Source: Melieria omissa (Eukaryota; Arthropoda; Insecta; Diptera; Ulidiidae). From it: a DNA stretch of 64,000 bases. The notes beneath the pieces are model-generated. The model was not told where the DNA came from. It did no database searches and saw only the letters and a program-made list of their open reading frames with translations. Shown piece by piece: positions 34,161 to 48,391 of the stretch. The stretch lies in contig OZ020269.1 in the NCBI GenBank assembly GCA_963971225.1, positions 30,111,783 to 30,175,782 on the forward strand, read 5' to 3'. Numbering within the stretch: the stretch's first letter is position 1; the number at the start of each line of letters is the position of its first letter. A program made the position numbers and the translations under genes.

Positions 34161-36884
34161 ATAGACCTTAGTTGAGTGAGTTGCAGAGTTGTCTATAAAT
34201 TTATGAGTGATCCATTAGAATACGAGTGTCAAACGAGTGTCAGTTCAAGCGAGGCTACTTCATCTTGATCCCCAAAAATTGCCAAGCTTTGTCTGGAGAT
34301 GACGACAGAAGCTAAAAACATGTTTTAATGTCCCTAAAGCTTCGTTTTCCTTTCATATTCTGCAATTATTCCTGTTTGCTAAACCCATTCTATACACTTG
34401 AATGGTTAGGCAGTAGTGCCCCATAAATACACCTATGACGGTTCTGCAGTCTGAATGAGATATTCCAACTTTTCGTTCCTAACTTTTGCAGCTCTGTGCA
34501 AATATTATACACGTTTATACATTTTGAATATTAATTAAGAAATAAAATATTTATAAATTTTAAATATTTTCTTTCTCAATATTAAAATATTTAAATGCTT
34601 TCAATTTCATATTTGCTTCTATGCAAAGAGTTTAATTATGTTATTGCAGCTTAAAACAAAATCAGAATGATTTTACAATTTCCACTTAAAATCACATTTA
34701 AAATCCCTTCTTGCTTACATCAACAACGAATGGGAATCTTCTACTCAAAGTGCTTTGAAAAAATATTATTATTTCCACACAAATACAACAAATAATTGTA
34801 AATTCCTTTGAAATTGTTAAAAGGGAATTGCTTTCGGGCGAAATTCGATGCTAAAATGTGCGCTTTTTTGCACTTTTATTAAAAATATAAATACCTACAC
34901 GTACCGTCGACTAATGTGCTGCGTATATTAACTTGGCGCAATTAAGAATTCCCTAATAACCGTTACAGGACGAAAACGACCCTGCGAGCGTCAGCCTGTC
35001 AGCCAATGCTGCCGGCCCATAAGCGGCGAATGCCAGTCACCCTTCGGGGACCTGTTAACGAACTGAATTAATTTTGCTTAACTTCAATTTGCTCCAATTT
35101 AAATGTATACATACGGTCTCTGTGTGTGTGTGTGTGCGCGCTGAATGCTTAAACACGCGGCGGCCTTAAACACGCCTACACCTTCTTCAGCTACGCGAGG
35201 ACTAAATGCTGTTGAAAATTATATGCCAGCCAGTCAAGAAACGGAAGTATTTTAAACCGTAGCAATGACAACAACAATAACAACAACAACAGTAGCAATT
35301 TCGTTCAACAAGACTACGTACCGCCGCAATAAAATGTGCGAGTCGAGGCTGCCTGAAGTGAGTGTGGCACTTTGCCGATACTTTTGAGTTGAGTTGAACT
35401 TCGAATGCACGCACCAACAAACCGATTTACTTGGGCCCCAACAACAACACTGCCAGCAGCAACAGCAACAGCAAAGCGCTGGCAAGCGGACACCACAACA
35501 AGAGCGCACAACACACTATTCACTTCAATCAGTTGCGCGCGGTCGATGCCGAAGTTTGGCATTCAGCTGTCAGCGGCAAAAGCGACAGCACTCAGCCGAC
35601 AGTCGACAGTCGACGCGCTGTGTAACTGCGGCAAAAGTCTATTAACGCAACACTTCATCAGCGCCAACGTGGCGCAGGGCGGAGTTTTCGATAAGCGCGC
35701 ACCTAGTCGGGCGCGGCGGCCATTACTTAGTTGCGCGGGGCAGCTGGATGCGGCCGTTGTGTGAGTTGTATCGAAATTTCACTCATACACAGCCAAGTGG
35801 TTGGTTTGTTCTGGTCTGTTCGCACGCCTGTTCCGCCCATAGCTGCTGCTGCCTTACACCATTTACTCGCCCATTCAATCGTTCATTCATTCAATCATTC
35901 ATTCATTCATTCATTGGCTAAACATTTTCGCTTAGCGTTTAAGCGACTTCGATGCTTTGCTCCCGCTGCGATTTTGAGTGATTTCTTCTGTTGCGTCTGC
36001 GGTGCGGCATTTCGTGACTTTGCTTTGGCGTTTCGTTTGTTGCTGCATTTGGCGTGTTTTATGTTTTTGTATTCGATTGCGATAAAGGCATCATTAGCAA
36101 TAACAATAGAACTTGATAGCACTACTCGAATTCGGGCAAAGCTGTGGCAGTTGCTTGTTGCTGTCATGCTATATGAACAGACTTGGATCAAGTATATATT
36201 TGCCCACTTCATCCACTCAACTCGCATGTGCAGCTTAACTCCACGTTCGTTGCTACTGTTTAGTTTTCGCACGTTTATCCTTTTTGCCATTTTTTATTTT
36301 CCTTCCGTTTTGTGCTGCAAATGCTCCTTTCGTCGCTATCGCAGTGGGTTGTGTTATGGTAATAAATTATTTTCTGCTTTATGGTCGCTTTGTCTAGATT
36401 ATTTAATATCAATCAGCGAGGCAATTTTTCATTTTCCCAGCTCGTTGCTCGTGTGTCCCGTGCAACATGTTGTGCACCATTTCTGTTATTTTATTAATTG
36501 TTTTTGTACTAAAAGATAGCACAGCACAAAAATGGGTGCGGTTTTTTGCTACACATAAATAATTCCTGAACCCTTTTTCAGTGCCCAATGGCTTCTATAC
36601 AATGTTAAATATTAAAAAGGTCTTTAACTCAGCATTGGGTTTGAGGCTAATTAAAATAATACACGAGCAGCATTAAATGAAATTGCAAAATGCAAAAGAA
36701 ATGTTTTAACAAAGACGTCTTTAATTTAGGTAAGGAAAGGCCAGTTTTGTTTGCTTTTTATTTATTTGCTAAAAGGGATCTTAAGATTATTAAATGTATT
36801 GCCAGCAGTCTGAAGTCACTAGCTGGGTTTCTTGGTTTGCGCTAATGTTTCTAAGAATTCTAAATTATAATAAAATATATAAAT

Positions 36885-37340
36885 TTTTTCCTTGACATTC
36901 TAGCGTATGAAAACCTGCTACTAGCAGTTTTTTATTAATTCTAAAACATTCTTTAAACTTTACACTACCACAATGACCAAAAAGACATTTTTCAGTATTT
37001 TGTAAATCTCTAAAAATGGTTTTCAAGTGTTCTAAAATATAAAAAATTTATAAATTTTTTCCTTGACATTCTGTAGTATGAAAACTTCCTACTAGCAGTT
37101 TTTTACTAATTTTAAAACTCTCTTTAAACTTTTAACTACCACAATGACCAAAAAGACATTAGATTTGAGCATTTTGTTAATCCCTAAAAATGAGTTTCAA
37201 GTGTTCTAAAATATAATAAAGTATATAAATTATTTCCTTGACATTCTGGAGTATGAAATCCTTCTACTAGCAGTTTTTATTAATTTTAAAAGACTTTTAA
37301 AACTTTAAATTTTTGCAAAGATGAAAAAGACATTTACATT
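36885..37340. repeat. Tandem repeat, about 173-bp units, three copies
   Basis: 'TTTCCTTGACATTCT' occurs at about 36888, 37059 and 37233. Each is followed by 'CTACTAGCAGTTTTT' and 'ATGACCAAAAAGACATT' or variants. The third copy is the most diverged. Non-coding. Confidence 0.85.
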
Positions 37341-40300
37341 TTGGCAGTTTAAGTTCTTTTTTAAATCCCTAAAAAGTTCAGTGAACTACTAACGAAACTG
37401 GTAGTGACCTTTAAGTCCTTTCAGAAGTATCAATGCAAACTGAGGAAAAGCTCATATCAACAAATAATATACTTTCAAGATTATTGAGGCCAAACACCAA
37501 TCTAAGCCTTAATTCCTGCTTCCATAGACTGCTCAGGCACCTACACAATGAACTGTTGCCATACAACAACAATCCAACAAACGGCTTAAGTACTTTAAAC
37601 AACTTCCCCATATTTATGCTGATTCCCTTTTAAACCCCACAGATTTACTCATATTTCTTTGAAGATATTCAATTACAAGAAATTTGCATTTAACATTTTC
37701 AGAATAACTTGAAACCTCCTTTTCGTAAGCTTTTCAATAAAATAGACATTATTCTCAGAACAATTTATTGGCTGTAATGCAATAAGCATTTCGTTACGAC
37801 CAAGTTTCGAAAACATGAAATCCGCATCAGCTTCGAAATACCTTAAAAAAACCTCTTTTCTCGCAAGCATTTCCATTAACCATAAATCATTCTCATAATA
37901 AATTATTGGCTTTAATGCAGTAAATATTACGTTAAGTAATCATACGAGCAACTTTCAGTACTGCAAACGAAATCGAAACCGCATTTATTTATCTTCAATT
38001 CCGCAAAGCAAAGCCATTGCTGCAGAAATCCTTTGAGCAGCAAATTTCATCGCTTCTGCTTAGACATTTGTACGCGCTTATCGAAGCGCGCTGTTTTCAC
38101 GCACAACCCCCAATAAGCCAGTGTTGCTTAGAGGGCTCTGCAATCGAAATTTGGCGTAAATCCTTGCGATTGGCTTATCGGCGGCGCGGCGTACAAGTGT
38201 GTGAATCGTAACGCCGTCGAAATTGTGCAAATAAATCAATAAGAAATTTTAAAGCAGCCCAAAATTTGTCTGACTCGGCTCATGAGCTTATTTGCATTTT
38301 ACATACATATAAATATGTATGTATGTACATACATACATGCACACACGAGTTCATGTAGCAGAGAGTTGTGTGGTAAATAAATATTTGCGTATTTGGGTCG
38401 GAACTCATTCATATTTATTGTCACGTCTGGCAAATGTGCAGCGCATGCGAAATTATTCTCTAAGATACTAATGACTGTGCATGTGAGGTGTGTTTGTGTG
38501 TGTGTTGACTCGCAGGCTGAAGTGGCCCACAGGTGTCATAAGACCATCGGACTATGCGACTACAATTGGCAACTTTGCCCACATTTGCGGCCAAAGTGTG
38601 TTGTTGCTCTCTATGAATTTTTATTTCTAAAAATATATAACAAACAACCACAAATGAACTCGCCTTACATAGAAATTATAAATCCTAGATTTGTGCTAAA
38701 TTGATTTAAATCTTTTCTCTTTTTAAACATTGAAAGAGAAAAAATTCTGAGCACATAGGTTCACGTAAGTTGAGCGCTTGCAATCACAACATTTGAGTAT
38801 TTTTGGTAGTTTTTGAATTTTGTATTTTTTGTATTTTTTTTGGCTTGTTTGCCTGACTTGGCAAAAAGTCTGGTAAAAAGTGTATGCCGTGGATATCGCA
38901 TGTCATATTAGTTGGCTTTATTGAATAGCAGCGATTCATTTGGCCGCAGTCCGCAGTCCGTTGTGCAGCCTCAACTCGTGCTTGGCCAATGATTTTGGCA
39001 TATTTCGTCTTTGCAGGCAATGCTCATGTTTAGAATTTATAAAGAGCTGTCGTCACGGCACCCACACACACTCAAGTAAATGCGAAATTTCACACAACGC
39101 CACCGACACGCCCACTGGTCGCCGGAAGTGCCGGCGTCGCGGCGCACGGCAGGAAGACTCTGTCGTTTCGTAAATGAAGCAACACATTTTCTCGTTATTT
39201 TAACAGCGCCAACAACTACGAAAACGGCACTACAACAACAACGACGACGACAAGAACGCCAACGACGACGGTAACGTTGGTGATGATGACAAAGTAAAGT
39301 AAACTTGTGTAGCGCTCGAATACAAACATACCTGCATACAAATACTTACCAACTCATACGTACAGTCAGCCAAAACGGGCGATAAGACAGTTGAGCGGCA
39401 AACAAACGGTCTGTCCTACAGACAGACAGACACAGCATCCAGCAGCCTCGCAAATCGCCAGCGTTTTCTTCGACTTTGACTTCCTCGTTCTTTGCTTTCA
39501 TTGCGCCATTTCGCAGCATAAATATTTCAAAAGCCAAAACAGCAGCAACAACAACAAGAACACTAACATAAACACACACTAATAAAGCGTATGTTGTTTT
39601 TACATTTGCAGTACCAGTATTGTGTGTGTGGGGGTCGACGATGGGGTGGCACACAAATTTCTCATTTTGCGCCAGATGGTCCCATTTGCAGGCGTGATGG
39701 GCATTTGAGTGTGTGTGAGTGTTTGTGCATACAGTACATCGTTGCATACATATGCGCACACGCATACATTTGTCTCTCGCATTTGTCGTGTAATAACTTT
39801 CAGTGAATTACTTTTAACAATGCAATCACAATCACTGCGAATCAAATCACGTAAAACGCTACAATTTCAGTCCGCAAACGCGCACTTGACCGATTTTGGT
39901 TTCCCAGCATTTGTGTTATTGGGTGTGACAGCAAAATCGATAGTAATTTTTACTAAAATGAACCATTGTCACAATCATAATCATAATAATAACAATAACA
40001 ATAATGCTGACGCCTAATGCATTTCATTGTTCATTGTTCAGTGCTGTGAAATTCCAACGCTTAATGAAATTGAATTGAAATATTATCGACTTCAATGATC
40101 ACATTTTGCATTGAATAGGATTGAAACAAAATATCCATTACAAATCATTAGGTCATTTGAATCGAAACGGTGCACATAATTTGTCATTGATAGAATCGAA
40201 AGATGAGCATTGAACTGCTTATTGATTTGAGTCTTTTAGAATAATGAAATTCATACTAAGTAGAAGAAATTCTCAGTTGTTAATCAGCTTTTGGGGATCT

Positions 40301-40702
40301 AAGTTCTACGTGGCACAAGTTGTACTGACGAGCTTCATCTAGAAGTCTAATTGGTTTATTGATTGAATTTTGGATTAAGATGATTGGATATGTCTCTCCC
40401 CAGTGGCCCCTAAACTACTAAAAACAAACATTTTTGATACAAAATATGGTTTTAAATGGTACTGAGCTAAAAAATTGTATGAAAACACCTCAAAAATGAA
40501 ATCCTGTGTGCGCCTCTGTCTCCATCTATGTCAATGAAAATATTCACAATGAGCTTTTCTTCAGGAATCCCAGTGAAAGTTCAGCTGGTACAGTAAGCAC
40601 TCTTCGCATCCGAACCTAACCTAACATAATCTTTTAAATTTTTTAATCTCTAAACATTTAAAATGCCATACATGAATGGATGAATTAATGAAAAATCCAT
40701 AC

Positions 40703-41040
40703 TATTCATTCATTCATTCATTCATAATTTGTTATGGAAGGATTTTTGTTTCATTTATAAACAAATTAGAGCCAAAGAACACATTCATTCATTCATAATT
40801 TGTTTAGGAAGGATTTTTGTTTCATTCATTCATTCATAGACAAATTAGACCCAAAGAACACACTCATTCATTCATTCATAATTTGTTTAAGAATAATTTT
40901 TGTTTCATTCATTCATTCATAAACAAATTAGAGCCAAAAAATACATTCATTCATTCATATTTTGTTTAGGAAGGATTTTTGTTTCATTCATTCATAAACA
41001 AATTAGACCCAAAGAACACACTCATTCATTCATTCATAAG
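40703..41040. repeat. CATT-rich minisatellite, about 84-bp units, four copies
   Basis: Units combine runs of (CATT) with 'AATTTGTTTAGGAAGGATTT' and 'AAACAAATTAGAGCCAAAGA'. The copies are closely similar, so the array is recent or has been homogenised. Confidence 0.9.
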
Positions 41041-41456
41041 AACATATTTTAAATGACAATTTCATGAACAAATACAATTTATTAACTTGTTTCATTAAGG
41101 ATTACACCGATTTTCGGCCATTTACATTCATAAACTGACAGATAACTATTTCGTATATAATTTTTACATGGTAACCCTATTTCAAAATGAACTCAAAGAG
41201 CCCATATGGGTGTCAGTTCGCAGTTGTTCCAGTCCCAATAATATTGAAAAAATTAATTTTCATACAAATAAATTCACTGATTTAAGAAGAGTTAATAAAC
41301 TGACGTACAGGCATTGGTAATGGATTTGCCTGAAGATTCTGGAGATTCAGATTTAGGTATCAGGCCGTAATTTAAATTTATTTTTATTACGAAATTTTGT
41401 TTAGTGCTGGAGACAGAAAATCTTCGACGAAACTGGTAGTGGGTCAACCACTAACT

Positions 41457-42009
41457 AATTTTTGCAGATATCTGAAATGGCTCTCTTCTAAATCTTAAAA
41501 AAATACCGAAATTTCCTCCCACAAGTTAAAAAAATTTCCTAAAATTTTTTATATTTTGCGTAATTTAAAAAAAAAAACTTGTTATGAAAAAATAAAAAAT
41601 ATATAAATATAATTTGTTAAATGCAGCCTTTTTTATTCTTCTTAAGCTTAACAACAAAAACTTGACAAAAGCAAAACATATAAAAAATGAATTAAATAAA
41701 AAGTTAATTATTTGGTGGGATTCCATTGCATCAGAGATAAGTGAGAACGAGATAGAACGAGCTTACATTTTGTAAGCTTACAAAGTTTTAACACAATAGG
41801 ATGCTTTGACTATTAAAATAGTTGTCAGTGTTGCGAGTGTTCCCACTGTTTGTTATCCAAAAATCACCTTAAAATCCAGTAAGGATCAGAAAAATCCCCT
41901 AACATAAAATATAAATCTCTTTAACTTTCTCCTTAACAATTCTTGCTCCTTAAAATTCCCCTAAAAGCCCAAGAATCTCCTAAAGTTAAGGCGAAATCTC
42001 CTAACACTG
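41457..42009 (+). mobile_element. hAT-like element, GTTGCCAGAT family, 553 bp, perfect TSD
   Basis: CACTAACT is duplicated exactly at 41449-41456 and 42010-42017. The terminal repeats have decayed (left AATTTTTGCAGATATCTG, right CCTAACACTG). The interior ('TCTAAATCTTAAAAAAATAC', 'CAAAACATATAAAAAATGAA', 'GAGAACGAGATAGAACGAGC') matches the 33316 copy. The intact duplication is what fixes the boundaries. Confidence 0.8.
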
Positions 42010-42139
42010 CACTAACTGGTAGTGGGTTCCCCAGTTTCTATGAAGACATGAAAATCTGCTGACTATTCTTACTGACTAGAAACCATCCCTGTACGAGAAT
42101 TTACCAAAGTAGAGAATTTACCAAGTCTTGCTACGATAT

Positions 42140-42674
42140 TGTTACGAAAATCCAAGTTTCCCAAGGTTCGTTTGGATTGGGTTTGAAAATAAAACAAATT
42201 CAATTATTAAGCGCAACCGTAGTCAAAACTAACAATCACTTTATTTACAAATTTACACTTGTTCTACTTTACACTACTACTATTGCATGTTTCTCCATTG
42301 CTTGCTCAACACAGACTCGACTCCCTGCGCTGCACACTGCTGCTTTTATACCAGTTTTCTTATCGCGCCGAAGTTTCTTGCAACTTCCAATTGGAAAATG
42401 CTCGACCATTCTCGCACAGCCCATTTCTCGCGAACCTTGCCATATCAGACTATACCAAGCGAATTATACCAGTTTGCCGTACTTCACAGTGCATGCCTAA
42501 AAGTATGCTTGCAAAAGCGTTCATGCACAGCACAGAGTGCGTTTTCGTTTCAATATATTTACGCATTCATGAAGCATTGCGCCAAAAAGCCGATGGATAT
42601 TCATTTGACGATTCTACTATTCATCCTAATTATCTGTATGAACAAATTTCCATATTATCTCTCTCCTTGTAACA
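42140..42674 (-). mobile_element. Solo LTR, antisense to scabrous, 535 bp
   Basis: Read on the minus strand it begins TGTTACAAGG and ends CGTAACA, a TGTTAC...GTAACA terminal palindrome. It has a TATAAAAG box (42343-42350) and, about 100 bp on, an AATAAA polyadenylation signal (42240-42245), the order expected for U3-R-U5. Flanks GATAT/GTTAT match at four of five positions. No internal retroelement sequence adjoins either side, so it is a solo LTR. Whether it is Ty3/gypsy-type or BEL-type cannot be told from the LTR alone. The 103-137-codon frames here are not genes. Confidence 0.75.
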
Positions 42675-45009
42675 GTTATACACTTCCGTAACGTAACGTA
42701 AGCCCCTTCTTTGTCCTCTTTCATCAATAATTTCATCAATAATATTTCATTTCCATAATTTGTATTTGAGCTGAAAACAAATGAAAGTCAAAACTTAACT
42801 TTCAATTTTTCATCATCTATAAAAAAACTTTTCCATATTGTCCTCGTCTCTTTGTGACCGTTTTGCAATCAGTACACTGTATCCTTTATCTGTTGTCTAT
42901 TTGTACCCTTTCAAAAAAAATTTCATCAATAATTTCATTTACATTTTATTTCCATAACTTTCATTTGAGCTAAAAACAAATAAAAGTCGAAGCACATCTT
43001 TCAATTTTTGATTTTAATTAAAAAAGCACAATGCGTTCCTTCTGTTTTCAACATGAATTACACGCACACATACACAAATCTTTAATACCCCAAAACCAAT
43101 ATTAAACAGTTTGTACATTTTTTCGATTTCTTTGTAATTTCAAATGAATTGAATCCTTGGCGCCTTCTTTTATTGTTGCATTTATCTCATTGACATAAAC
43201 ATAAACTGGACTTTTTTACGCTTATTGCCTTCAATATTTAATTAGTTTTCAATTCAATTGAATAAAGTGACAGCCAGCGTCCGCTCCATCGTGCCCATTT
43301 ATGGAAGACCCTCGTTAAGTATTTATGGCATGCAGCCACTGTGCCGCATACCAACCAGTCATCTCGCGCTCTGACAGTTGGCGCAATTCCGTCCATTTCT
43401 ATCATCTATTGAGCGATTTTAAAGCGCATAAACTTTTATGCGCCACACTCTGCACACCGAACCGGATGCGAATTCGAGTGTACGTCTGTATCTATGTGTG
43501 TGTGTGTGAGTGAGGGGCAGCGAGTGCACACATAAAACAAAACACGGTCGGCCCATGTTGGACAGATTTGCGTGTGCTTAGCGCTGTACACGTTCGCGGC
43601 AGACGCAATCAAAAGAAGATCCTTTTTATTTGTTTTCACACTGCAGATAATCAAATTTTATGATTTTTCTTTGCGAGCCAACACGTGCACCGCTTGCCAT
43701 TTCGGGCCATTTCGACAGCATGCCGCACACATGTCGGCCGAAAGCATTGTTGGTGTGTGTGTGCGCGTGTGTGTGAGTGGGACAACCGGAGGTGCGGCGG
43801 CCTGGTGCAGTATGTGCGCCATGGAAGTGCTGCCAGTGCCATCAAATGACAATGAAAATTTCTCACACGTGCGTTGACAGATTTAATATTTCAACGTGAT
43901 GGGGGTTGCGGGCGCGAAGCTGTCATATTAAGAGATTTTTGGCGGTTTTTTTGGTTTGGTACAATAAAATCCACTTTATGTGTGCTGTGTGTGCGATTAA
44001 ATGCGCACTTGCGGAAAAAAATAAATTGCGAATCGTTTTAAACAAAAATGCCAATGCCACTGCTGTACCTTTTTTCAATATTTGTTTGTGTTCTTCATTC
44101 GAGCCTAATTATGTTTTAAATTGCACCAACGCCGCTGTTGCTGTGACAGTTGTTGAACAACACAACAGCGACTCAACTGCTGATTAAAATCTCATCTCAA
44201 TATTGCAACTGAGTTGACTGAGAATTCAACAAAAGCAAAGCCGCCGAAAACAAAAAAACGTCTACTTGGAAGCAGCGTCAACTGCTTGAAACAACATGTG
44301 GCACGGCGCCCTTGCACTCGTATTTCGATCTAGTTTTTGCCATTTTACGTAACTGCTTTTTAAGTCTGTTTTGCCTCAACAAACAAAAAAAAAAATTGAG
44401 AAAGTCGTTTCCTTTTTTATTTTCATTGCAATGCTTTCGTTGTTGCGCTGGGAACACGCAACATTTTTTGTTGGCATCGAGCGCCAACAACAAAATTGAA
44501 TATTATCTGAGAACCAAAAAAAAAAGGGCGAAGTCAAAGCGCCAAAAACATGGCGAACATTGAGCAGGCCAAGAACGGCGCTTACTACCTTCGCCGGCAC
44601 ATTTAAGTAAACCCAAGTTGGCTTAAACAGCTGCCAGCAGCTGTGTGCGAACGTTGCTGTTAATATGAAATGTGAAAAACTTTTTGGAGCACCAGCAATC
44701 TGTGCAACAACAAAGATATTTGGATACCGTATACGTGCACCTCAACTGCCCGTCCAACCTGACCGGATGAATTTCGCGAAGAATCGCTCGTTTTGTACAA
44801 CAGATACCGCAACATTTTCGCCATCATTTACAGATGGTAAAAAAGAATTAAATACAAAATTAAACGAGCGAGAAATTAAAGTGTTGGTCAGCAACGAATT
44901 TGGTATCAGCTAAAGTTGTCGTCCTTAAGATGGAGATGTGAGTAGGCTAAGATAAATAAGATAAAATAAATAAATAACTGATTCCACCAGAATTTTTAAT
45001 AGGATGGGT

Positions 45010-45725
45010 TAATTTTTCGAAGGCTTTCTCTCTCTTTCTTTATTCTGTTTTGTATGGAATGTGAATTCGAAAATTAGGATTGTATAACATTCTTCAGTTC
45101 TAAATAATATAAAATAGATAACTTTGAAACCTTAAACTATTTCGTGGACTAATATATTTCATTGATTGAACACCGGAAGATATTTTTAGGGTTTCTATCA
45201 GCTTCTTCGAAGACTTCCTCTCCCTCTTTATTTAGTTTTGTACAGAGTTCAAATTAAAACTTACTATTGGATAGCATTCTTCAGTTCCAAAAGCTATAAA
45301 ACTGATTAATTTGGAACCTTAAACTATTTCATGGACTAATCTATTTCATTGATTCAACACCAGAAGATATCTTTGAGGTTTCAAGCAATTCCATTTACCT
45401 TCTCAGAACCTAAGTGTGGGTTTTCAAAGACTTTCTCTCTCTCTTTATTTCATTTTGTATAGAAAGCCAATTACAAATTACTATTGGATAGCATTCTTCA
45501 GTTCCAAAAGCTATTAAATTGATTAATTTGGAATCTTAAACTATTTCATGGACTAATCTATTTCATTGATTCAACACCAGAAGATATCTTTAATAAAGAC
45601 CATTGTGGACATTTTGACGGTTTTTCATTTTTAAATATATGCATTTTCTTAAGTATTTCTACAGTATTACAAATTTGCGTCTTGCGTCTTTAAAATTAGT
45701 GTTAAAATCTTCTGGTGTTGAAAAT
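45010..45725. repeat. Tandem repeat, about 190-215-bp units, three copies
   Basis: Units start near 45018, 45209 and 45426 with 'GACTTTCTCTCTCTCTTTAT'-like DNA. They continue with 'GGATAGCATTCTTCAGTTCC' and end with 'TTCATTGATTCAACACCAGA'. An inverted copy of the unit end (TCTTCTGGTGTTGAA) lies at about 45706-45720, as if closing an element by inverted termini. Confidence 0.8.
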
Positions 45726-45744
45726 AAATAAAAATAAATTTTAA

Positions 45745-45830
45745 AAATATAAAATTTTTCACGATAAAAAATACAAGTCACCAAAGCAAAAGTTGATGGA
45801 ATTACTAAAGAAAATGCAGAGATTTAAGAA
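45745..45830 (+). repeat. Dispersed repeat, copy at about 45.8 kb
   Basis: This shares 'AAGTCACCAAAGCAAAAGTT' and flanking bases with 14150-14260 in the same orientation. Family unknown. Confidence 0.6.
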
Positions 45831-48391
45831 TTAACTACGCAATGGCCTTTCCAGTATTTCTGGTATTAAAAGACCTCAATGAATTAATTTTGTTTAGAAG
45901 TTTTTTTTGTAATTTAAAAATTTTGCCATTCTAGTGTTTAACATATCGATTGAACATTAAATTAAACATTATTTAATATATTTTAATAAAAGTTGTATTC
46001 AACACATAAGAACCCAAAGATTTAAGTGAAACACAAAAATCATATCATAAAAAAAGATTTCAGATCATAAAAAAATCTTTAAAAAAATCATAAAAATTTA
46101 GATATCTTTCATTCACAGCTTTTAAGATTTTTATAAATGTTCTATGCTACCAAGAGTGAAAATTAAATACTCTTCTTTTCTGTGAGAAGGAGTATTCCTT
46201 CCTCTTTAGAAACTTTTTGCTTAGACTAAATTTGATATACTTGAATGACCTGGAACCTTTGTGGCTCCTCACAAAATACATCAAACTCAGATCTACGAGT
46301 AACTGTGGGTGGAGTTAAACACCTTTAAGCGCTTTTGAAATTTATACGCCCCAAACTTTTGCACAATAAAAACTATATAGCCGTGTTGTTGTCGGTAGCG
46401 TGAGGCAATTTTGAGACGCCCAAGCAGTTGGGCACAACAAAAGCCAGCCGCAAATTTGCCTTATTCTGGTCGGCACATCTTGCACGCGGCATGTCGCGCC
46501 GCGCCGCTCCCATAAATAAAAGGGAATTAAGTATTGGCAGCCGAGAATAAAACATGCCGCAACCCGTAGAACACGACGCCAGGTAAACGTGAAGCGCTTT
46601 TTTGCCGCAGCCTTCCTGAGCCAAAGCGGATAATGGAGGCGATGATGCGGCTGACGATGGCGTCGCTGGCGATGGGCAAAGCCGATAACCGTAACGATAA
46701 TGATGACGAGGACACGGATGATGGGGGATGATGATGAACAGTTGGAGCAGTTTTGAAATTGTCTACACGCCGCGCACACCGCGCACACTGCAGTCGTAAC
46801 ACTTTTCATGAAATCTCTCAATGGTTTCGGGTGTTTTGTGTGTGTTCAGTGTTTTTGCGGTCTGTCGGCACAGCTGCTGTCGATTATTATGGCCAAGACG
46901 AGCGGATCGCTTGACGCACTTTCGCCATCTTGCAAAGTACTTAACGCAATGCGCAATAATTGATTCGATGCTGTTGCCGAGCGGCCAATGCGTTGGCGTT
47001 GCTTTGGTCGCTGCTGCGGGTGTGAGATGTGCACAGACGGTGATGGCCACGTGGCGCCAAAGTAAAAGTTGTATTTTTAATTCACTTTGATGTGTTCAGG
47101 TACTCAATGGTGCGCTGGGTTCTTGGCTCTTGCGGTTGTTGGTGTTGTTGTTTTTTGAACATAATAGAATGAAATTGTGTGTGCGTAATCGAATTGTATT
47201 TTAATTTGTGCAGCTGGAGCGCTGTAAAAAATTTGAAAAAGGTTTCATTAAAGGACTAAAAAAACAAACAAAACTCTTGCATTTTGGGTTATACCCAACA
47301 ACAATAACAACAATCTAGCAACTGAAAAACACAAGCACCGAATTAACTAAGAACCGTTTTAACAGTTTAATTGAATTTGTTTGGGTCTGTGCGCGCTTTG
47401 GCGACGGCGGCATAGGCCAAGCGGAAATGTACCTATTGGTTGAATTTCAATGTGCAATTTGAGAGATTAAGTATTGGTTTTTGTTGCCTTTTGTGCAGCA
47501 TCAATTATGTTGTAATACGAAGCTCATTAATTTTGTTTTTGTTATTTTACCATTTTTTTGTTTTACATTTTATAGCTTTTCAATTGAAAAACGTTTGCTA
47601 GACTGTTGCGTAATGACCTTTTTTATCGTTGTTGTTGTTGTTGTTGTTTGCGGCACAGTAAAATACTTGCAACAGTGAGCACACATTTGCAGCTGCGAGG
47701 GCGTCAAATCTCGTTGGTAGCATTGGTTATGAATTGCCTGAATGTGTTGTTGTTGTGTGTTGAATTGAAAGCTTTTAGCTTTGTTGCTGCATAATATTTT
47801 TCATAAGCTGGCATTTGTTGTTGTTGTTGTATGTGATGAATTGCATTGGCAGTATGGAAATTAATTTTACGATCGTTCAGGGCATATTTAATGCTTTTAG
47901 TGGGGTTTTCCCATGACGTCGACAAACCATTTTGTTATTATTGAATAATTAAATGAGCGCAACTTTACGAACGTTCAGTAAATGCTTGCAGCATTACGAA
48001 TTAAGTTAAAGTATTGTCGCAAAATAAATAAATCAAAACGTAAAAACATAACTAATGACTGACCGGAACTTTATGTTTATTCAAGATTAAATATTTCATA
48101 TACATAAATACTTGAATTCTCATGACCTTTGTGATGCTAAGGTCACTAAAGTGGAACACTTTATGTTTGTTTTTTTTTCTGGGGCTTCTACAGGAGCTTC
48201 CCAAAAGTTGTATTGGTATTTTGAATTACCTTAAAAACTCATACATACATTCACGGATTCTACATTTGAAGCAAATTCATTGAAGTTTGAACTTCTGAAC
48301 TACACATACCTTGAATTGTTTTCGGATTTCACAGTGTCTAACATTTTTCTTGTTATTAAATATTGCTGAGAGTGTCTATGGACACAGGCAC

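Noticed and set aside
35731..36519. A 262-codon plus-strand open frame, the longest besides scabrous exons
   Set aside because: It begins at TTG, has no family resemblance, is rich in Phe/Leu/Cys/Ser and includes CATT-repeat-derived His/Ser. The opposite strand is also open for 127 codons, which points to composition, not coding.
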